Shown: one piece after another, positions 43,703 to 52,245 of the stretch | Layout of the letters: every line of letters starts with the position of its first letter | Numbering within the stretch: the first letter of the stretch is position 1 | Assembly (NCBI RefSeq): GCF_025791835.1 | Contig: NZ_JAOXLP010000006.1 | Span: 124,001 to 188,000, forward strand | DNA from: Roseomonas xinghualingensis | GTDB lineage: Bacteria > Pseudomonadota > Alphaproteobacteria > Acetobacterales > Acetobacteraceae | Direction of reading: 5' to 3' | DNA: 64,000 nt | The notes under the pieces: generated by a model | Told to the model about the DNA's origin: nothing | The model's database searches: none | What the model saw: the letters and a program-made list of their open reading frames with translations, nothing else | Translations under genes and position numbers: made by a program

Positions 43703-43955
43703 CCAGGAAGCCGACACCGAGGTCGGTGGCATCGCGGCCGATCGGCTGCGCTCCATCATCGAGCGGGTTGAGCGGCTGGAGGAGGAGCGGAAAGCCCTCT
43801 CCGACGACATCAAGGACATCTTTGCCGAGGCCAAGAGCGCCGGCTTCGATGCGAAGGTGGTCCGCCAGGTCATCCGCATCCGCAAACAAGAGCCCGCCCA
43901 GGTGGAGGAGCAGGAGACCCTGCTCGATCTCTACCGCCGCGCGCTGGGGATGTGA
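43692..43955 (+). CDS. GapR-like DUF2312 protein
   Basis: 87 residues matching the GapR/DUF2312 family: ADRLRSIIERVERLEEERKALSDDIKDIFAEAKSAGFDAKVVRQVIRIRKQEP in pieces, then LLDLYRRALG. In alphaproteobacteria GapR binds overtwisted DNA in front of polymerases. I start it at ATG 43692 with GGAG 6 nt upstream. A phage copy could assist its own replication. Confidence 0.9.
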   Translation: MAPDQEADTEVGGIAADRLRSIIERVERLEEERKALSDDIKDIFAEAKSAGFDAKVVRQVIRIRKQEPAQVEEQETLLDLYRRALGM

Positions 43956-43957
43956 CC

Positions 43958-44770
43958 ATGGCCACCGACCGCCCCAAGGCGAAGACCGACGCCTGGATGC
44001 CTCTCTACATCGGTGACTACCTAGCAGATACGATGCACCTCTCCGGGCCGGAGCATGGCGCTTACCTGCTGCTGCTCATGCATACGTGGCGGAATGGCCC
44101 CTTGCCCGACAATGACCGGGCGCTGGCGGCCATCGCCCGCACAGACGCTAAGGCTTGGCGAGAGATCGGGCCGGTAGTCCGCGCTTTCTTCATCAGCACG
44201 ACCGCTGGCTTGGTGCAGCCGCGCCTGGAGCGTGAGCGTGCCGCAGCTGGCGAGCATGCTGAACGCAGAGCGGACGCAGCGCGTCGCGCAGCCGAAGCGA
44301 GATGGGCTACGGATGCGCAGGGCAATGCTGAACGCACACCGCGCCGCAATGCGCAACGCAATGCGGCGCGCATGCGTGACGCATTGCCCGAGGCATGCCC
44401 GCCACAGTCACCTTCACCAGAAGATACCCCCTCGCCCCCTTCGGGGGCTCCCTCCCCCACCCCGGCGGCGACGCTCGGCACGAGGCTCCCGCAGGACTGG
44501 GCACCGAGCCCCGAGGATCGCCAGTTCGCCCACAGCCTGGGCCTGGACCCCGATGCGGTGGCGGCCAGCTTCCGCGACTACTGGCACGGCAAGCCCGGCA
44601 AGGACGGGCGCAAGGCCGACTGGTCCGCAACCTGGCGCAACTGGTGCCGCCGCCAGGATGACATCGGTGGCCGCCCGCGCAGTGGCGGATCGTCCGCTCC
44701 GAGCAACGGCAAGTCTCGCCTGGCCTGGATGAACCAGCCCGGCGCCTTCGAGAGGATGGCTGCTGAATGA
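43958..44770 (+). CDS. DUF1376 phage replication-associated protein
   Basis: About 270 residues. The N-terminal DUF1376 domain (WMPLYIGDYLADTMHLSGPEHGAYLLLLMHTWRNGPLPDNDRALAAIAR) is a winged-helix found in phage replication initiator-like proteins. An Arg/Ala-rich and then Pro/Ser-rich linker leads to a DnaT-like C-terminal region (LPQDWAPSPEDRQFAHSLGLD...FRDYWHGKPGKDGRKADWSATWRNW). ATG 43958 chosen; a GTG at 43952 overlapping the previous stop is equally possible. Candidate origin-binding or helicase-loader protein. Confidence 0.85.
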   Translation: MATDRPKAKTDAWMPLYIGDYLADTMHLSGPEHGAYLLLLMHTWRNGPLPDNDRALAAIARTDAKAWREIGPVVRAFFISTTAGLVQPRLERERAAAGEHAERRADAARRAAEARWATDAQGNAERTPRRNAQRNAARMRDALPEACPPQSPSPEDTPSPPSGAPSPTPAATLGTRLPQDWAPSPEDRQFAHSLGLDPDAVAASFRDYWHGKPGKDGRKADWSATWRNWCRRQDDIGGRPRSGGSSAPSNGKSRLAWMNQPGAFERMAAE

Positions 44771-45561
44771 ACGCCGTGACCACCCGCCCCTCGGGCGCCA
44801 TGACCCGGGCGCAGGCAGAGCCGACCGAGCCGCGGATGAGTCGAGACCTGAGCATCGAGGTGGCCCGGCTGACCGACATGGACCCGGCCGCCCGCGCGCT
44901 CCGCTCCTTCGATCCGCGCTCCATCACGCCAGCGCAGCGCGAGGAGGCCGCTTGGCTCGCTGGCCGGTACCGGGAACTCCTGCAGCCCGTCAGCCGTTCC
45001 CAGCTCGTGGCATGGCTGGGCGCCGTGAACGCGGCCTGCCGCAACCCTCAGGATGCTGACGATCTGATGGTGCGGATCCAGGCCATCGGCCAGGACTGCG
45101 CCGACCTGCCCGGCGCCTGCTTCAACCCGGAGAGCCGCCGCGCCCTCTATGCCGAAACGCGGTTCTTCCCCTCCGCTGGCGATGTGCTGGCGGTGCTGGA
45201 GCCGATCGCGAAGACCTGGAAGGCGAAGATGCAGGCGCTGGAGAAGATCGCCGCGCCACCCCCGCCCGTGCCCCCTGCCCTCGCCCATGACAGCGGCCCA
45301 AGGGAGCGCACGCCAGAAGAGCTGGCGCATGTCTCCGCCGCGCTGGCGGGCATGAAGGCGGAGATGGCCGCGCGCCGCGAAGAGGCCTTGCCGGCGTCCG
45401 AGGCTCGGCCGGTCACGCCCCGCCACCTGAACCCGGCGCAGCTCGCCGCCGTGCTGCGCCAGCAGATCGCGGATGGGAAGGACAGTTTCGGGCTCGCTGC
45501 GGTTCGCCTGGCCGCCATCGAGCGCCGCCACAGCCTGCTGGCAGCAGAGGGAACGAAGTGA
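44767..45561 (+). CDS. Unrecognised phage protein in replication module (264 aa)
   Basis: Follows the DUF1376 gene with an ATGA overlap. Helical and Ala-rich: TPAQREEAAWLAGRYRELLQPVSRSQLVAWLGAVNAACRNP, AETRFFPSAGDVLAVLEPIAKTWKAKMQALEKIAAPPPP. The FFPSAGDV segment resembles replication-loader partners in similar prophages, so it may be a helicase loader or accessory factor, but no P-loop is present. Function unknown. Confidence 0.65.
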   Translation: MNAVTTRPSGAMTRAQAEPTEPRMSRDLSIEVARLTDMDPAARALRSFDPRSITPAQREEAAWLAGRYRELLQPVSRSQLVAWLGAVNAACRNPQDADDLMVRIQAIGQDCADLPGACFNPESRRALYAETRFFPSAGDVLAVLEPIAKTWKAKMQALEKIAAPPPPVPPALAHDSGPRERTPEELAHVSAALAGMKAEMAARREEALPASEARPVTPRHLNPAQLAAVLRQQIADGKDSFGLAAVRLAAIERRHSLLAAEGTK

Positions 45562-46346
45562 GCTACGACAGGAGGGCTCCCGAGCCGCGGTTCGGCGACG
45601 CAATGACGCATAAGCGTGTCGCCCAGCCCGATCTCTGTCCGTTAGACGCGGGACGATGGGAACGCTTTCGGGCACTCGGGGGAACCCTGCTGCATCGGGA
45701 GCGAGTTGCAGCCGTCGAGGACGCGGCCCGTGCTGCACTGGAGCGTGCCAAGGCGGTGGCGGAGCCCGACCGCCACCCATCCGCCAGGAACCCGAGGGAG
45801 CGCGGGCCGGATGTCGGGCCTGGGCACCAGCGCAAGAGCAGGAGGCTGGAAGTTGTGGACGCTGTCGACCCGCTGCAGCCTGACGGACCACGTATCCGGC
45901 GGGCCCGTCTTCGCGACCCGCTTCGCCGCATGGTTCGGTCCGGCCATCTGCCTTATCGCCTCTACTGCGCGGCCGAGGAATTCCGACAGGACCTTGAGCG
46001 GGCTGAAGGAGGACAGGATCCGGATGAAGCGCTGGCGCGAGCTCTACGCCGCGCTGAAGAGGGAGTGCCGCCACCAGCCGCGGTGCCTTGGCTCAGGTCG
46101 AACCACGCTGCTGCGGGTCAATTCGGGGCGATACGGCGGATCAAGCGCGCGTGGCGACAGGCCATAGGCCAGGATGCTGCCGGCGTCTTCCATTGGGTGG
46201 TAGTCAGCCGCGGCACGCTGAAGGACTACACGGAGTGCAAAGGCATCCGGAAAGGCTTGGCCGCTGACGTGCTGAAGGAAGCTTTGTTGCGACTGGCCGA
46301 CTTCTACAACGTTGGCGACGTACACCCACCGCCGCACTGGGAATGA
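45558..46346 (+). CDS. Phage protein with DUF6456-like C terminus, possible late regulator
   Basis: 262 residues from GTG 45558. A basic, Arg-rich N-terminal half (RRLEVVDAVDPLQPDGPRIRRARLRDPLRRMVRSGHL) precedes a C-terminal domain (AGVFHWVVVSRGTLKDYTECKGIRKGLAADVLKEALLRLADFY) like DUF6456, a helical domain of alphaproteobacterial and phage proteins. Last gene of the rightward operon before the late genes, the place of an antitermination or late-activator gene, but that role is inference. It converges on the RelA/SpoT-like gene. Confidence 0.6.
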   Translation: MSYDRRAPEPRFGDAMTHKRVAQPDLCPLDAGRWERFRALGGTLLHRERVAAVEDAARAALERAKAVAEPDRHPSARNPRERGPDVGPGHQRKSRRLEVVDAVDPLQPDGPRIRRARLRDPLRRMVRSGHLPYRLYCAAEEFRQDLERAEGGQDPDEALARALRRAEEGVPPPAAVPWLRSNHAAAGQFGAIRRIKRAWRQAIGQDAAGVFHWVVVSRGTLKDYTECKGIRKGLAADVLKEALLRLADFYNVGDVHPPPHWE

Positions 46347-46363
46347 AAAAGGTTGCGGACGGT

Positions 46364-47350
46364 TCAGAAGCGACTTTCACCGAGGTGGTTCAGCAGCGGC
46401 TCCATCTCATCCTCGGTAAGAGGCCAATCGGTAAGCGCTTTGCGCCCCCGTGTGGCTATATCTAGGTAGGCCAGCAGAATGGAAGGTTGCGAGAACAGGG
46501 GATTGCAATGCTGAACACCACTTCTGATCCGATCCACAAGAAATGGCTTTTCAGTAAGTAGCCCCTGCGCTTGGACAACATAGTCTGACCCGACCATTGG
46601 CTCATAAGCTTCAAGCAAGAGACCTTCCAACAGGCTTGGACTCGGCTCCAAACCTGTAGCTTCACGATAGACACCCGAAAGTGCACTCGTGATCTCCCGC
46701 ACGGCGCTAACCGCCGCAGTCACTTGTTCGGCGACTTTTTCGAAATAGTCGTTCGTCGCTTCAAGCAGAGCCATCGCCTTGGCAGCGTTGCGCTGCATCG
46801 CAGGAGTAGCTCGTATCTGCGGCTTGTAAATCGTGTCATGGGTCAGCTCACTGTACGCGTGCTGCAAGATCGTCTTGATCTGCACCTCGCAAGGAGTGCC
46901 GGCCGGCACGAGGATCCCACCGATCATCTGATCAGCTACGGGGCGGATGACAAAGTGCACTGCCGCGTACTCGAAAGTCACGGGGTTCTTATTTTGTTCC
47001 TCTTCATAGTCCCGATCCTTGGAGGACGTCCATCCCTTCATAGAGACAAGCGCGTCCACGATCGGCCTAATCTCAGTCCCTCGAAGCACAACAAAGCGCG
47101 TCCCGACCTTGTCGGTAATGTCGTCGTACGGATGTGCATAAGGCTTGTTGCGGAAGAATGCCTTCGTAACAAGTTTAAGGTCATCCTTTAAGCGCGGCAG
47201 AACCTTCGTTTTAAGGTAGTAATCAACGCTCACCGGGGCAATCTTCTCAGCAAGAACCTCAATAATCCGATCTGAGATATGTTGCCCCCAAGCGAGATAG
47301 GCGTCCTTCTCCCTACTCCAGCGAGCCAGAAATTCTTCCTCTTTGGTCAT
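46364..47350 (-). CDS. RelA/SpoT-domain protein (putative nucleotide pyrophosphotransferase)
   Basis: 328 residues. The segment KTKVLPRLKDDLKLVTKAFFRNKPYAHPYDDITDKVGTRFVVL (in pieces) matches the first half of the RelA/SpoT synthetase fold; FEYAAVHFVIRP stands for the usual GYxSxH strand; EVQIKTILQHAYSELTHDTIYK is the diagnostic E(V/I)QI(R/K)T...H...YK block. There is no HD hydrolase domain. The C-terminal 130 residues are helical with no match. The P-loop-like RxKxxxS element is weak, so activity may be altered. It is ATGA-coupled behind the NdpA-like gene, AT-richer than its surroundings, and antisense to neighbours. Confidence 0.82.
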   Translation of the reverse strand: MTKEEEFLARWSREKDAYLAWGQHISDRIIEVLAEKIAPVSVDYYLKTKVLPRLKDDLKLVTKAFFRNKPYAHPYDDITDKVGTRFVVLRGTEIRPIVDALVSMKGWTSSKDRDYEEEQNKNPVTFEYAAVHFVIRPVADQMIGGILVPAGTPCEVQIKTILQHAYSELTHDTIYKPQIRATPAMQRNAAKAMALLEATNDYFEKVAEQVTAAVSAVREITSALSGVYREATGLEPSPSLLEGLLLEAYEPMVGSDYVVQAQGLLTEKPFLVDRIRSGVQHCNPLFSQPSILLAYLDIATRGRKALTDWPLTEDEMEPLLNHLGESRF

Positions 47351-48402
47351 TCTTGCCGCTCAAGCCCGCCACGCACGATGATCTGCGTACGCTCGACGCC
47401 CCCATCCGGGGGCAAAGCCTCTACTGTCACATTTTCGGAGAGAGCCTCGGAAGGCCCAATCAAAGTAATGCGATTGGCAAATCGCAGACGCCGAAGGCGC
47501 AAGCTACCTCCAACTTCTGCCAGATCCTTTGGGATCGGACGGTCGGTGAAGCGCTCACGACGCATGTAATCCCGATAATTCTGAGCCATAGCAGGCTGCA
47601 TGTATGTGTCAGCAAAATGACCGACTTGGATCGAAGGAGACTGGTCCGTTTTCAGGTAGGCATACAAACTGTTGTAAAGATCGACCTTTTCTTCTTGAAG
47701 AACTGGTGCAGAACTGATGAAATCGCGCGTCTTCTGGAAGAACTGCTTTGTTCTCTGCGCACTGTTCTCGGGGAATTTGAGGCCAAGGAAGCCATCGTGG
47801 AAGTACAAAGCAATGCTGTCTCTTTGGCCCGCGGTCAACTGGCTGTCGTAGACAGTAGCTGTCCAGCCCTTTGGTAAAGGTCTCTGAGACGGCGAATCCA
47901 AAACGAACAACCCGATCTTGTAGAGCTTGGTCTTAGGGCTAAGAAACAGGCTGTCAGTGAAGGTAGCGCGCAGGTTAGCCTGCTTAATGAAGCCGTCGTG
48001 AAGTTCAGCTTTCATCACAGCAAAGAACTTCTTCGCAGGGTGGCCCACGGTGCCATCGAAGATGACAACCAACCCACCAGGATACTGCCGCGATTTCTGT
48101 GCATCTGCGAGTAACCGGGCTATAGCCTTTGACACATCAACGAACCGGCTATCGTCCGCTGTAATGAGATCGGCACCAAATGCGATGACGCTCACCGCAT
48201 CGTGCCGAGCAATGTCCATCTCCATACACTTCGCATCACTGCGAAAGGCGGAGACAACGCGGCTGTGAAGCGCACCCGACGCACGCGCATCGAGGGTGAG
48301 CAAAGCGCTTGAGAGAGTTGGAGCAACTATGGTCCGATCGTCGGCGCGACGGTGTACTTCGTGGAGGCACACTCGCGAGATCGACAGGTTCTCGAGCGGC
48401 AT
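47347..48402 (-). CDS. Nucleoid-associated protein, NdpA/YejK-like
   Basis: 351 residues from ATG 48402, which has a strong GGAGGAAGC ribosome site; a longer frame begins at 48435. It resembles the 37-kDa nucleoid-associated (NA37) family: LENLSISRVCLHEVHRR at the N terminus, FVDVSKAIARLLADAQKSRQYPGGLVVIFDG in the middle, FHDGFLGLKFPENSAQRTKQFFQKTRDF, and the C-terminal strand pair RFANRITLIGP / ERTQIIVRGGL. Similarity to E. coli YejK is distant. It is the upstream gene of a two-gene cassette with the RelA/SpoT-like gene, with AT-richer composition and different codon use from the phage genes, suggesting separate acquisition. Confidence 0.65.
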   Translation of the reverse strand: MPLENLSISRVCLHEVHRRADDRTIVAPTLSSALLTLDARASGALHSRVVSAFRSDAKCMEMDIARHDAVSVIAFGADLITADDSRFVDVSKAIARLLADAQKSRQYPGGLVVIFDGTVGHPAKKFFAVMKAELHDGFIKQANLRATFTDSLFLSPKTKLYKIGLFVLDSPSQRPLPKGWTATVYDSQLTAGQRDSIALYFHDGFLGLKFPENSAQRTKQFFQKTRDFISSAPVLQEEKVDLYNSLYAYLKTDQSPSIQVGHFADTYMQPAMAQNYRDYMRRERFTDRPIPKDLAEVGGSLRLRRLRFANRITLIGPSEALSENVTVEALPPDGGVERTQIIVRGGLERQE

Positions 48403-48755
48403 GCTTCCTCCAGCTTCTATCCTGCGCTTCACCATAGCGTGAATGAATCGAAGCGCTAGCCGCTGCCGTCCAATTTTTGTTCAGGCGCTTCACTTGGTGG
48501 CAGAGTGCTTGACATGCAGGGAACAAACAGGGTACCCGCTCCTAAGATAGTCCAAAGGTGCGCCCCGCCTGCTCTAACCGTGCGGGGGTTCATATTTCTA
48601 GGCTTCTATCATCATCGATGCGCTCAAGCGTGAGGGGGCATGGGGGTCCAGTTGCCGAGGCTGAGCGCTTCATGGTCTGCGACGGCCGGCACGACTACCT
48701 AGCCAGCCTGATGATCGGTGGGGATAATCTTTGTCTGCTGACTGGAGGCAGCAAC
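48403..48755. other. Divergent intergenic region between the cassette and the late genes
   Basis: About 353 bp with no gene I can support. It must hold the cassette promoter (minus strand) and perhaps the late promoter (plus). A TTGACA at 48509-48514 points rightward but has no fitting -10 box at 16-18 bp. On the minus strand TATGGT near 48430 could be a -10 box for the cassette without a clear -35. The left part is AT-rich like the cassette; the right part returns to phage GC content. Confidence 0.4.
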
Positions 48756-49415
48756 ATGCTGAACGTCTCCGTCACATCAGACATCGCCAAGGCGCGCCGC
48801 ATGCTCGGCGAGGCGACGAGGCAGCTTCCATTCGTCACAGCTACGGCGCTGACGCAGACGGTGAAGCTGGCGCAGATCGCGGAGAGGCGAGCGCTGCCCT
48901 CCGTGTTCGACAAGCCAACGCCATTCACCGAGCGTGGCATCGCGATCAAGCCTGCGACCAAGGGCGCTCCTATGGCCGCCGTCTACGTGCGTCCCCAACA
49001 GGCTGCGGCGGGCCTGCTGCTCCAGGAGACGGGCGGCACACGCCGACCGAAGAAGCGTGGCCTGGTGCAGCCGGTCGGCGCCGATCTGAACCAGTACGGC
49101 AACCTGCCGCGGCGCGGCATGAAGAACCTGCTGAAGCGGAAGGACGTGTTCGTCGGTACCGTGAAAGGGATCGGCGGCGTCTGGCAGCGGCCTGCACGTG
49201 GCAAGCGCCGGGACGGTTCGGCTGGGACCAAAGGCAATACGGCAGCGACCATGAAAGGGCAGCGCACCGGCTTGACGCTGCTCATCGCCTTCGAGGACCA
49301 GGCGGTCTACCGCCCTCGCTTCGGCTTCAAGCCGCGCGCGGTGAAGGTGATCAAGGCTTCTCTCGGGCCGGCGTTCCGCGAGGCGGTGCAAAGGGCACTA
49401 CGGACCGCCCGGTGA
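48756..49415 (+). CDS. Phage virion-type protein of unknown role, possibly gpZ-like
   Basis: 219 residues from ATG 48756 with a CTGGAGG site. The pattern (ATRQLPFVTATALTQTVKLAQIAERRALPSVFDKPTPFT, then a basic KKRGLVQPVGADLNQYGNLPRRGMKNLL, and C-terminal TLLIAFEDQAVYRPRFGFKPRAVKVIKASLGPAFREAVQRAL) vaguely resembles minor tail protein Z/virion proteins. Position just upstream of terminase is unusual for a tail gene. Family not certain. Confidence 0.5.
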   Translation: MLNVSVTSDIAKARRMLGEATRQLPFVTATALTQTVKLAQIAERRALPSVFDKPTPFTERGIAIKPATKGAPMAAVYVRPQQAAAGLLLQETGGTRRPKKRGLVQPVGADLNQYGNLPRRGMKNLLKRKDVFVGTVKGIGGVWQRPARGKRRDGSAGTKGNTAATMKGQRTGLTLLIAFEDQAVYRPRFGFKPRAVKVIKASLGPAFREAVQRALRTAR

Positions 49416-49478
49416 AGCGGGGCGGCCCGCGAGCCACGCGCCCAGCGCATAAGTAAGAATATTACCCCGACACGCAAC

Positions 49479-49496
49479 AATATTGCGCGCAATATT
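49479..49496. repeat. Perfect 18-bp AT-rich palindrome upstream of terminase
   Basis: AATATTGCGCGCAATATT is identical to its reverse complement and stands in an AT-rich island (about 49455-49500) inside very GC-rich DNA, with a further AATATT 20 bp to the left. It lies 109 bp before the small terminase gene, where cos or pac sites commonly occur. Confidence 0.75.
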
Positions 49497-49604
49497 ATTT
49501 CGCGGGTCCTTCCTCGGGGCCCTGCCGGACGCGGGTATTTCGCGCCCCGGCTCTCGCGAGCGTCTGACCTGAAAACAACTGGACAACAACATTGAGGTGC
49601 CCGG

Positions 49605-50168
49605 ATGAGCGCCGCGCTGTCGGCCGAGCCGCCGCCGCGCAAGCCCCGCGCCCGAAAGACTAAGCCGGCCGCGCCGATTGCGCCGCCCGGTCCGCGCCTG
49701 GTGAACAAGCGCGACCTCTGCCGCGAGGCAGGGATCTCGCGCACCACGTTGGACGAATGCCTGGCCCGCGACCCGGCCTTCCCGATCGTGAAGCGCGGCG
49801 GGGGCAACGGCGACGGGTGGAAGTTTAATGCGGAACTTGCCGTCGCCCGGCTCGCCGAACTGCTGGCGCGCACTGAGAAGGACCTGTCGCCGAACCAGCG
49901 GTTCATGGAACTGCGGGCCCGCGATCTGGAGCGGAAGCAGGCGATCGAAGCCGGCGGCCTGTTGATCGCGGAGCAGATGCGCGGCGCTCTTGCCCGGGGC
50001 CTCACCGCCCTTCGGCGGGAGCTGACCAGCGGCGTGCCCGTGAAGGCCGGCAAGCTGATGGGGCTGAGCAAGGACCAGCAGCGCATCCTGCGCGGACTGA
50101 TCGAGGACGAACTCCGCGCCTTCGTGGCGGGGTTGGAGCAGACGGGATTGCCTGATGCTGACGGGTGA
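49605..50168 (+). CDS. Terminase small subunit (Nu1/DUF1441-like)
   Basis: 187 residues with a basic Pro-rich N terminus, a helix-turn-helix-like start (NKRDLCREAGISRTTLDECLARDPAFPIVKRGG) as in Nu1-type DNA-recognition subunits, and a long helical C-terminal region (LSPNQRFMELRARDLERKQAIEAGGLL). It should bind the packaging site and recruit the large subunit, whose gene it overlaps by 14 bp. Confidence 0.8.
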   Translation: MSAALSAEPPPRKPRARKTKPAAPIAPPGPRLVNKRDLCREAGISRTTLDECLARDPAFPIVKRGGGNGDGWKFNAELAVARLAELLARTEKDLSPNQRFMELRARDLERKQAIEAGGLLIAEQMRGALARGLTALRRELTSGVPVKAGKLMGLSKDQQRILRGLIEDELRAFVAGLEQTGLPDADG

Positions 50169-52233
50169 CCCTGGGCCGTTCGGTGATGCCGACGCCCTGA
50201 TGCTGGAGGCTTTCCGGGCCCTGATCCCGCCGGAGCGCCTGGCGCTTTGGGATTATGCAGCGCGCAACCGCCGGCTGACGGACGGCATCGGGGAGGAGAG
50301 CAAGCCCTTCGACACGTCGCGGGTGCCCTATCTCCAAGGCCCCTCGAACGCCCTGACTTCGGGCCTGTACCAGACGGTGGTGGTGCCTGGTCCCGGCCAG
50401 TGCGCGAAGACCACGATCGCGGAGAACTGGCTGCAGCTGTCGGTGGAGACCGACCCCGCCAGCTTCCTCTGGTACATGCAGACCCATCCGGGCGTGCAGG
50501 CCTACGTCAAGAAGCGGATCGAGCCGATGATCCGGGCGCATCCTCGCATGGAGGAGCGCCTGGGGTCGGACCCCTCGGCGGACAGCATTGGGTTCAAAGA
50601 CTTCGGCGCCATGCAGGCCGAGTTCCTGAGCTTCACCAAGAACAACCTGATCAACAAGAATGCCGCCCGGATCGTCGCCGACGAGGTGGACAACTACGAC
50701 CTCTCCGAGCTGGGCGAGGCGAAGCCGGTGCTGGACATCCGCCGACAGGTCTTCGGCGAGGACAGCTGCCTGTTCATGCTGTCGCACCCGGACCTGGCCG
50801 TGGGGCTTTCCCCGGCCGGATGGACCAAGGGCATCATGGCCGTCTACCGCGACAGCACGCGCGGCATGTGGTGGTGGCCTTGCCCGCGCTGCGGGGCACA
50901 TAGCAGCCCGAACCCGGGTGCGGCCCGCTTCATGGCCCTGGACTATGACATCGAGGCGCCGCTGGACGAGGTGCGGGACATGGCCCGCCTCGTCTGCCCG
51001 GTCTGCGGCGGGCTGATCGAGGACCACGAGCGCGAGGCGATGAACGCCGCGGGCCGCTGGGTGGGGCTGGGCGAGACGATCGATGAGGACGGCCGGGTCA
51101 CGGGGCAGCTGATCCCAAACGCGACTTACGGCGCCTGGATCGTCGGCATGATGAGCCCCTTCATCCTGGGCGGCATCGGCGGGCTGGCGCGGGAGCGGGT
51201 GGCGGCCGAGCGCGAGATGGAGCGCTCCGGCGAGGAAACGACGGCCCGCCAGGTCGTGGTGAAGCAGTGGGGGTTCCCCTTCGTGCCGCCGCGCAAGGTC
51301 GGGTCGGTGGATGCGGAGACGCTGGTGGAGCGCGCGGATCCCGCACTGGAGCTGGGCCAAGTGCCGGAGTGGGTGCGGTTCGTCACGGTCTGGGCCGACG
51401 TGCAGGCCAACCGCTTCGAGCCGATGTGGCGCGGCTGGGGCGTGGGCGGCGAGAGTGCGGTGCTGAAGGTCGAGAAGGTGGAGGCGGAAACCGCCACCGA
51501 TCCGAAGGCCTGGGATGCCCTGCTGGCGCTGATGCAGGCGCCTCTGCCGCTGGCGGACGGCTCCGGCCGGCTGATGCGGCCTCGGGCGGTCGGCATGGAC
51601 ATGGGCGGCGCGGCCGGCGTCACCTCGCGCGCCTACGAGGCTTGGCTGCGCTGGCAGCGCGCCGGGAAGGTGCGGCGGCTCGGCCTTATCGGCAAGCGAG
51701 ACGCCTGGGACGTGATCCTGACGCAGGGCGTGCCCAGGCTGCAGGCGGCCCGGCTGGAGGTGGTTTACCCCGACGAGGTCCGTAAGGCCCGCGCCGCCAG
51801 CGCCATCGCCCGTGGGCAAGTACCGGTCGCGCGGTTCAACGCGAACCTCTTCAAGGATGACCTGTCGGCACAGCTGACGCGGGCGGAAAACGGTCCCTGG
51901 TACGTGCACTTCCCCGATGCCCTGAAGGATCGGGCCGGCCCGCCGCACCCGTGGTTCGAGCAGCTGGTGGCGGAGCAGCGGATGCCGAACGGCACCTGGC
52001 GCAAGGCGGTGTCCGGCGGGCGGAACGAGGCCGGGGACCAGATGGTCGGGACGCATGTCCTGGCCCGGCTGCACGGCCTTGGCCGGATCAACTGGGATGC
52101 CGCGCCCGCCTGGGCCGCCCCGCACGACTCGAACACGCTGGTGGCGCAGCCACCGGAGCAGAAGAAGGAAGCGGCCCCGGCGGCCGCCATCGTCTCAACC
52201 CCGAAGCGCCCGCTGGGCGCGCGCCTCGCCTGA
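50155..52233 (+). CDS. Terminase large subunit, GpA family
   Basis: DNA-packaging motor and nuclease, 692 residues. The ATPase has VVVPGPGQCAKTTIAENW near residues 78-95 (a P-loop with Ala where Gly is usual) and Walker B-like AARIVADEVDNYD near 170-182. A zinc-like CPRCGAHS / CPVCGG pair lies near residues 243-285, as in GpA relatives. The nuclease part carries VTVWADVQANRFE (Asp) and later GMDMGGAAGVTS. Length matches the family. No frameshift. Confidence 0.93.
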   Translation: MLTGDPGPFGDADALMLEAFRALIPPERLALWDYAARNRRLTDGIGEESKPFDTSRVPYLQGPSNALTSGLYQTVVVPGPGQCAKTTIAENWLQLSVETDPASFLWYMQTHPGVQAYVKKRIEPMIRAHPRMEERLGSDPSADSIGFKDFGAMQAEFLSFTKNNLINKNAARIVADEVDNYDLSELGEAKPVLDIRRQVFGEDSCLFMLSHPDLAVGLSPAGWTKGIMAVYRDSTRGMWWWPCPRCGAHSSPNPGAARFMALDYDIEAPLDEVRDMARLVCPVCGGLIEDHEREAMNAAGRWVGLGETIDEDGRVTGQLIPNATYGAWIVGMMSPFILGGIGGLARERVAAEREMERSGEETTARQVVVKQWGFPFVPPRKVGSVDAETLVERADPALELGQVPEWVRFVTVWADVQANRFEPMWRGWGVGGESAVLKVEKVEAETATDPKAWDALLALMQAPLPLADGSGRLMRPRAVGMDMGGAAGVTSRAYEAWLRWQRAGKVRRLGLIGKRDAWDVILTQGVPRLQAARLEVVYPDEVRKARAASAIARGQVPVARFNANLFKDDLSAQLTRAENGPWYVHFPDALKDRAGPPHPWFEQLVAEQRMPNGTWRKAVSGGRNEAGDQMVGTHVLARLHGLGRINWDAAPAWAAPHDSNTLVAQPPEQKKEAAPAAAIVSTPKRPLGARLA

Positions 52234-52245
52234 AGGAGGGCAAGC

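Noticed and set aside
48509..48537. TTGACA rightward promoter before the late genes
   Set aside because: No -10-like hexamer at 16-18 bp spacing; only the -35 box matches.
50002..52125. A 707-codon open frame on the minus strand opposite the terminase genes
   Set aside because: It is the antisense shadow of two clear terminase genes in very GC-rich DNA; the translation is His/Arg-rich with no family features.
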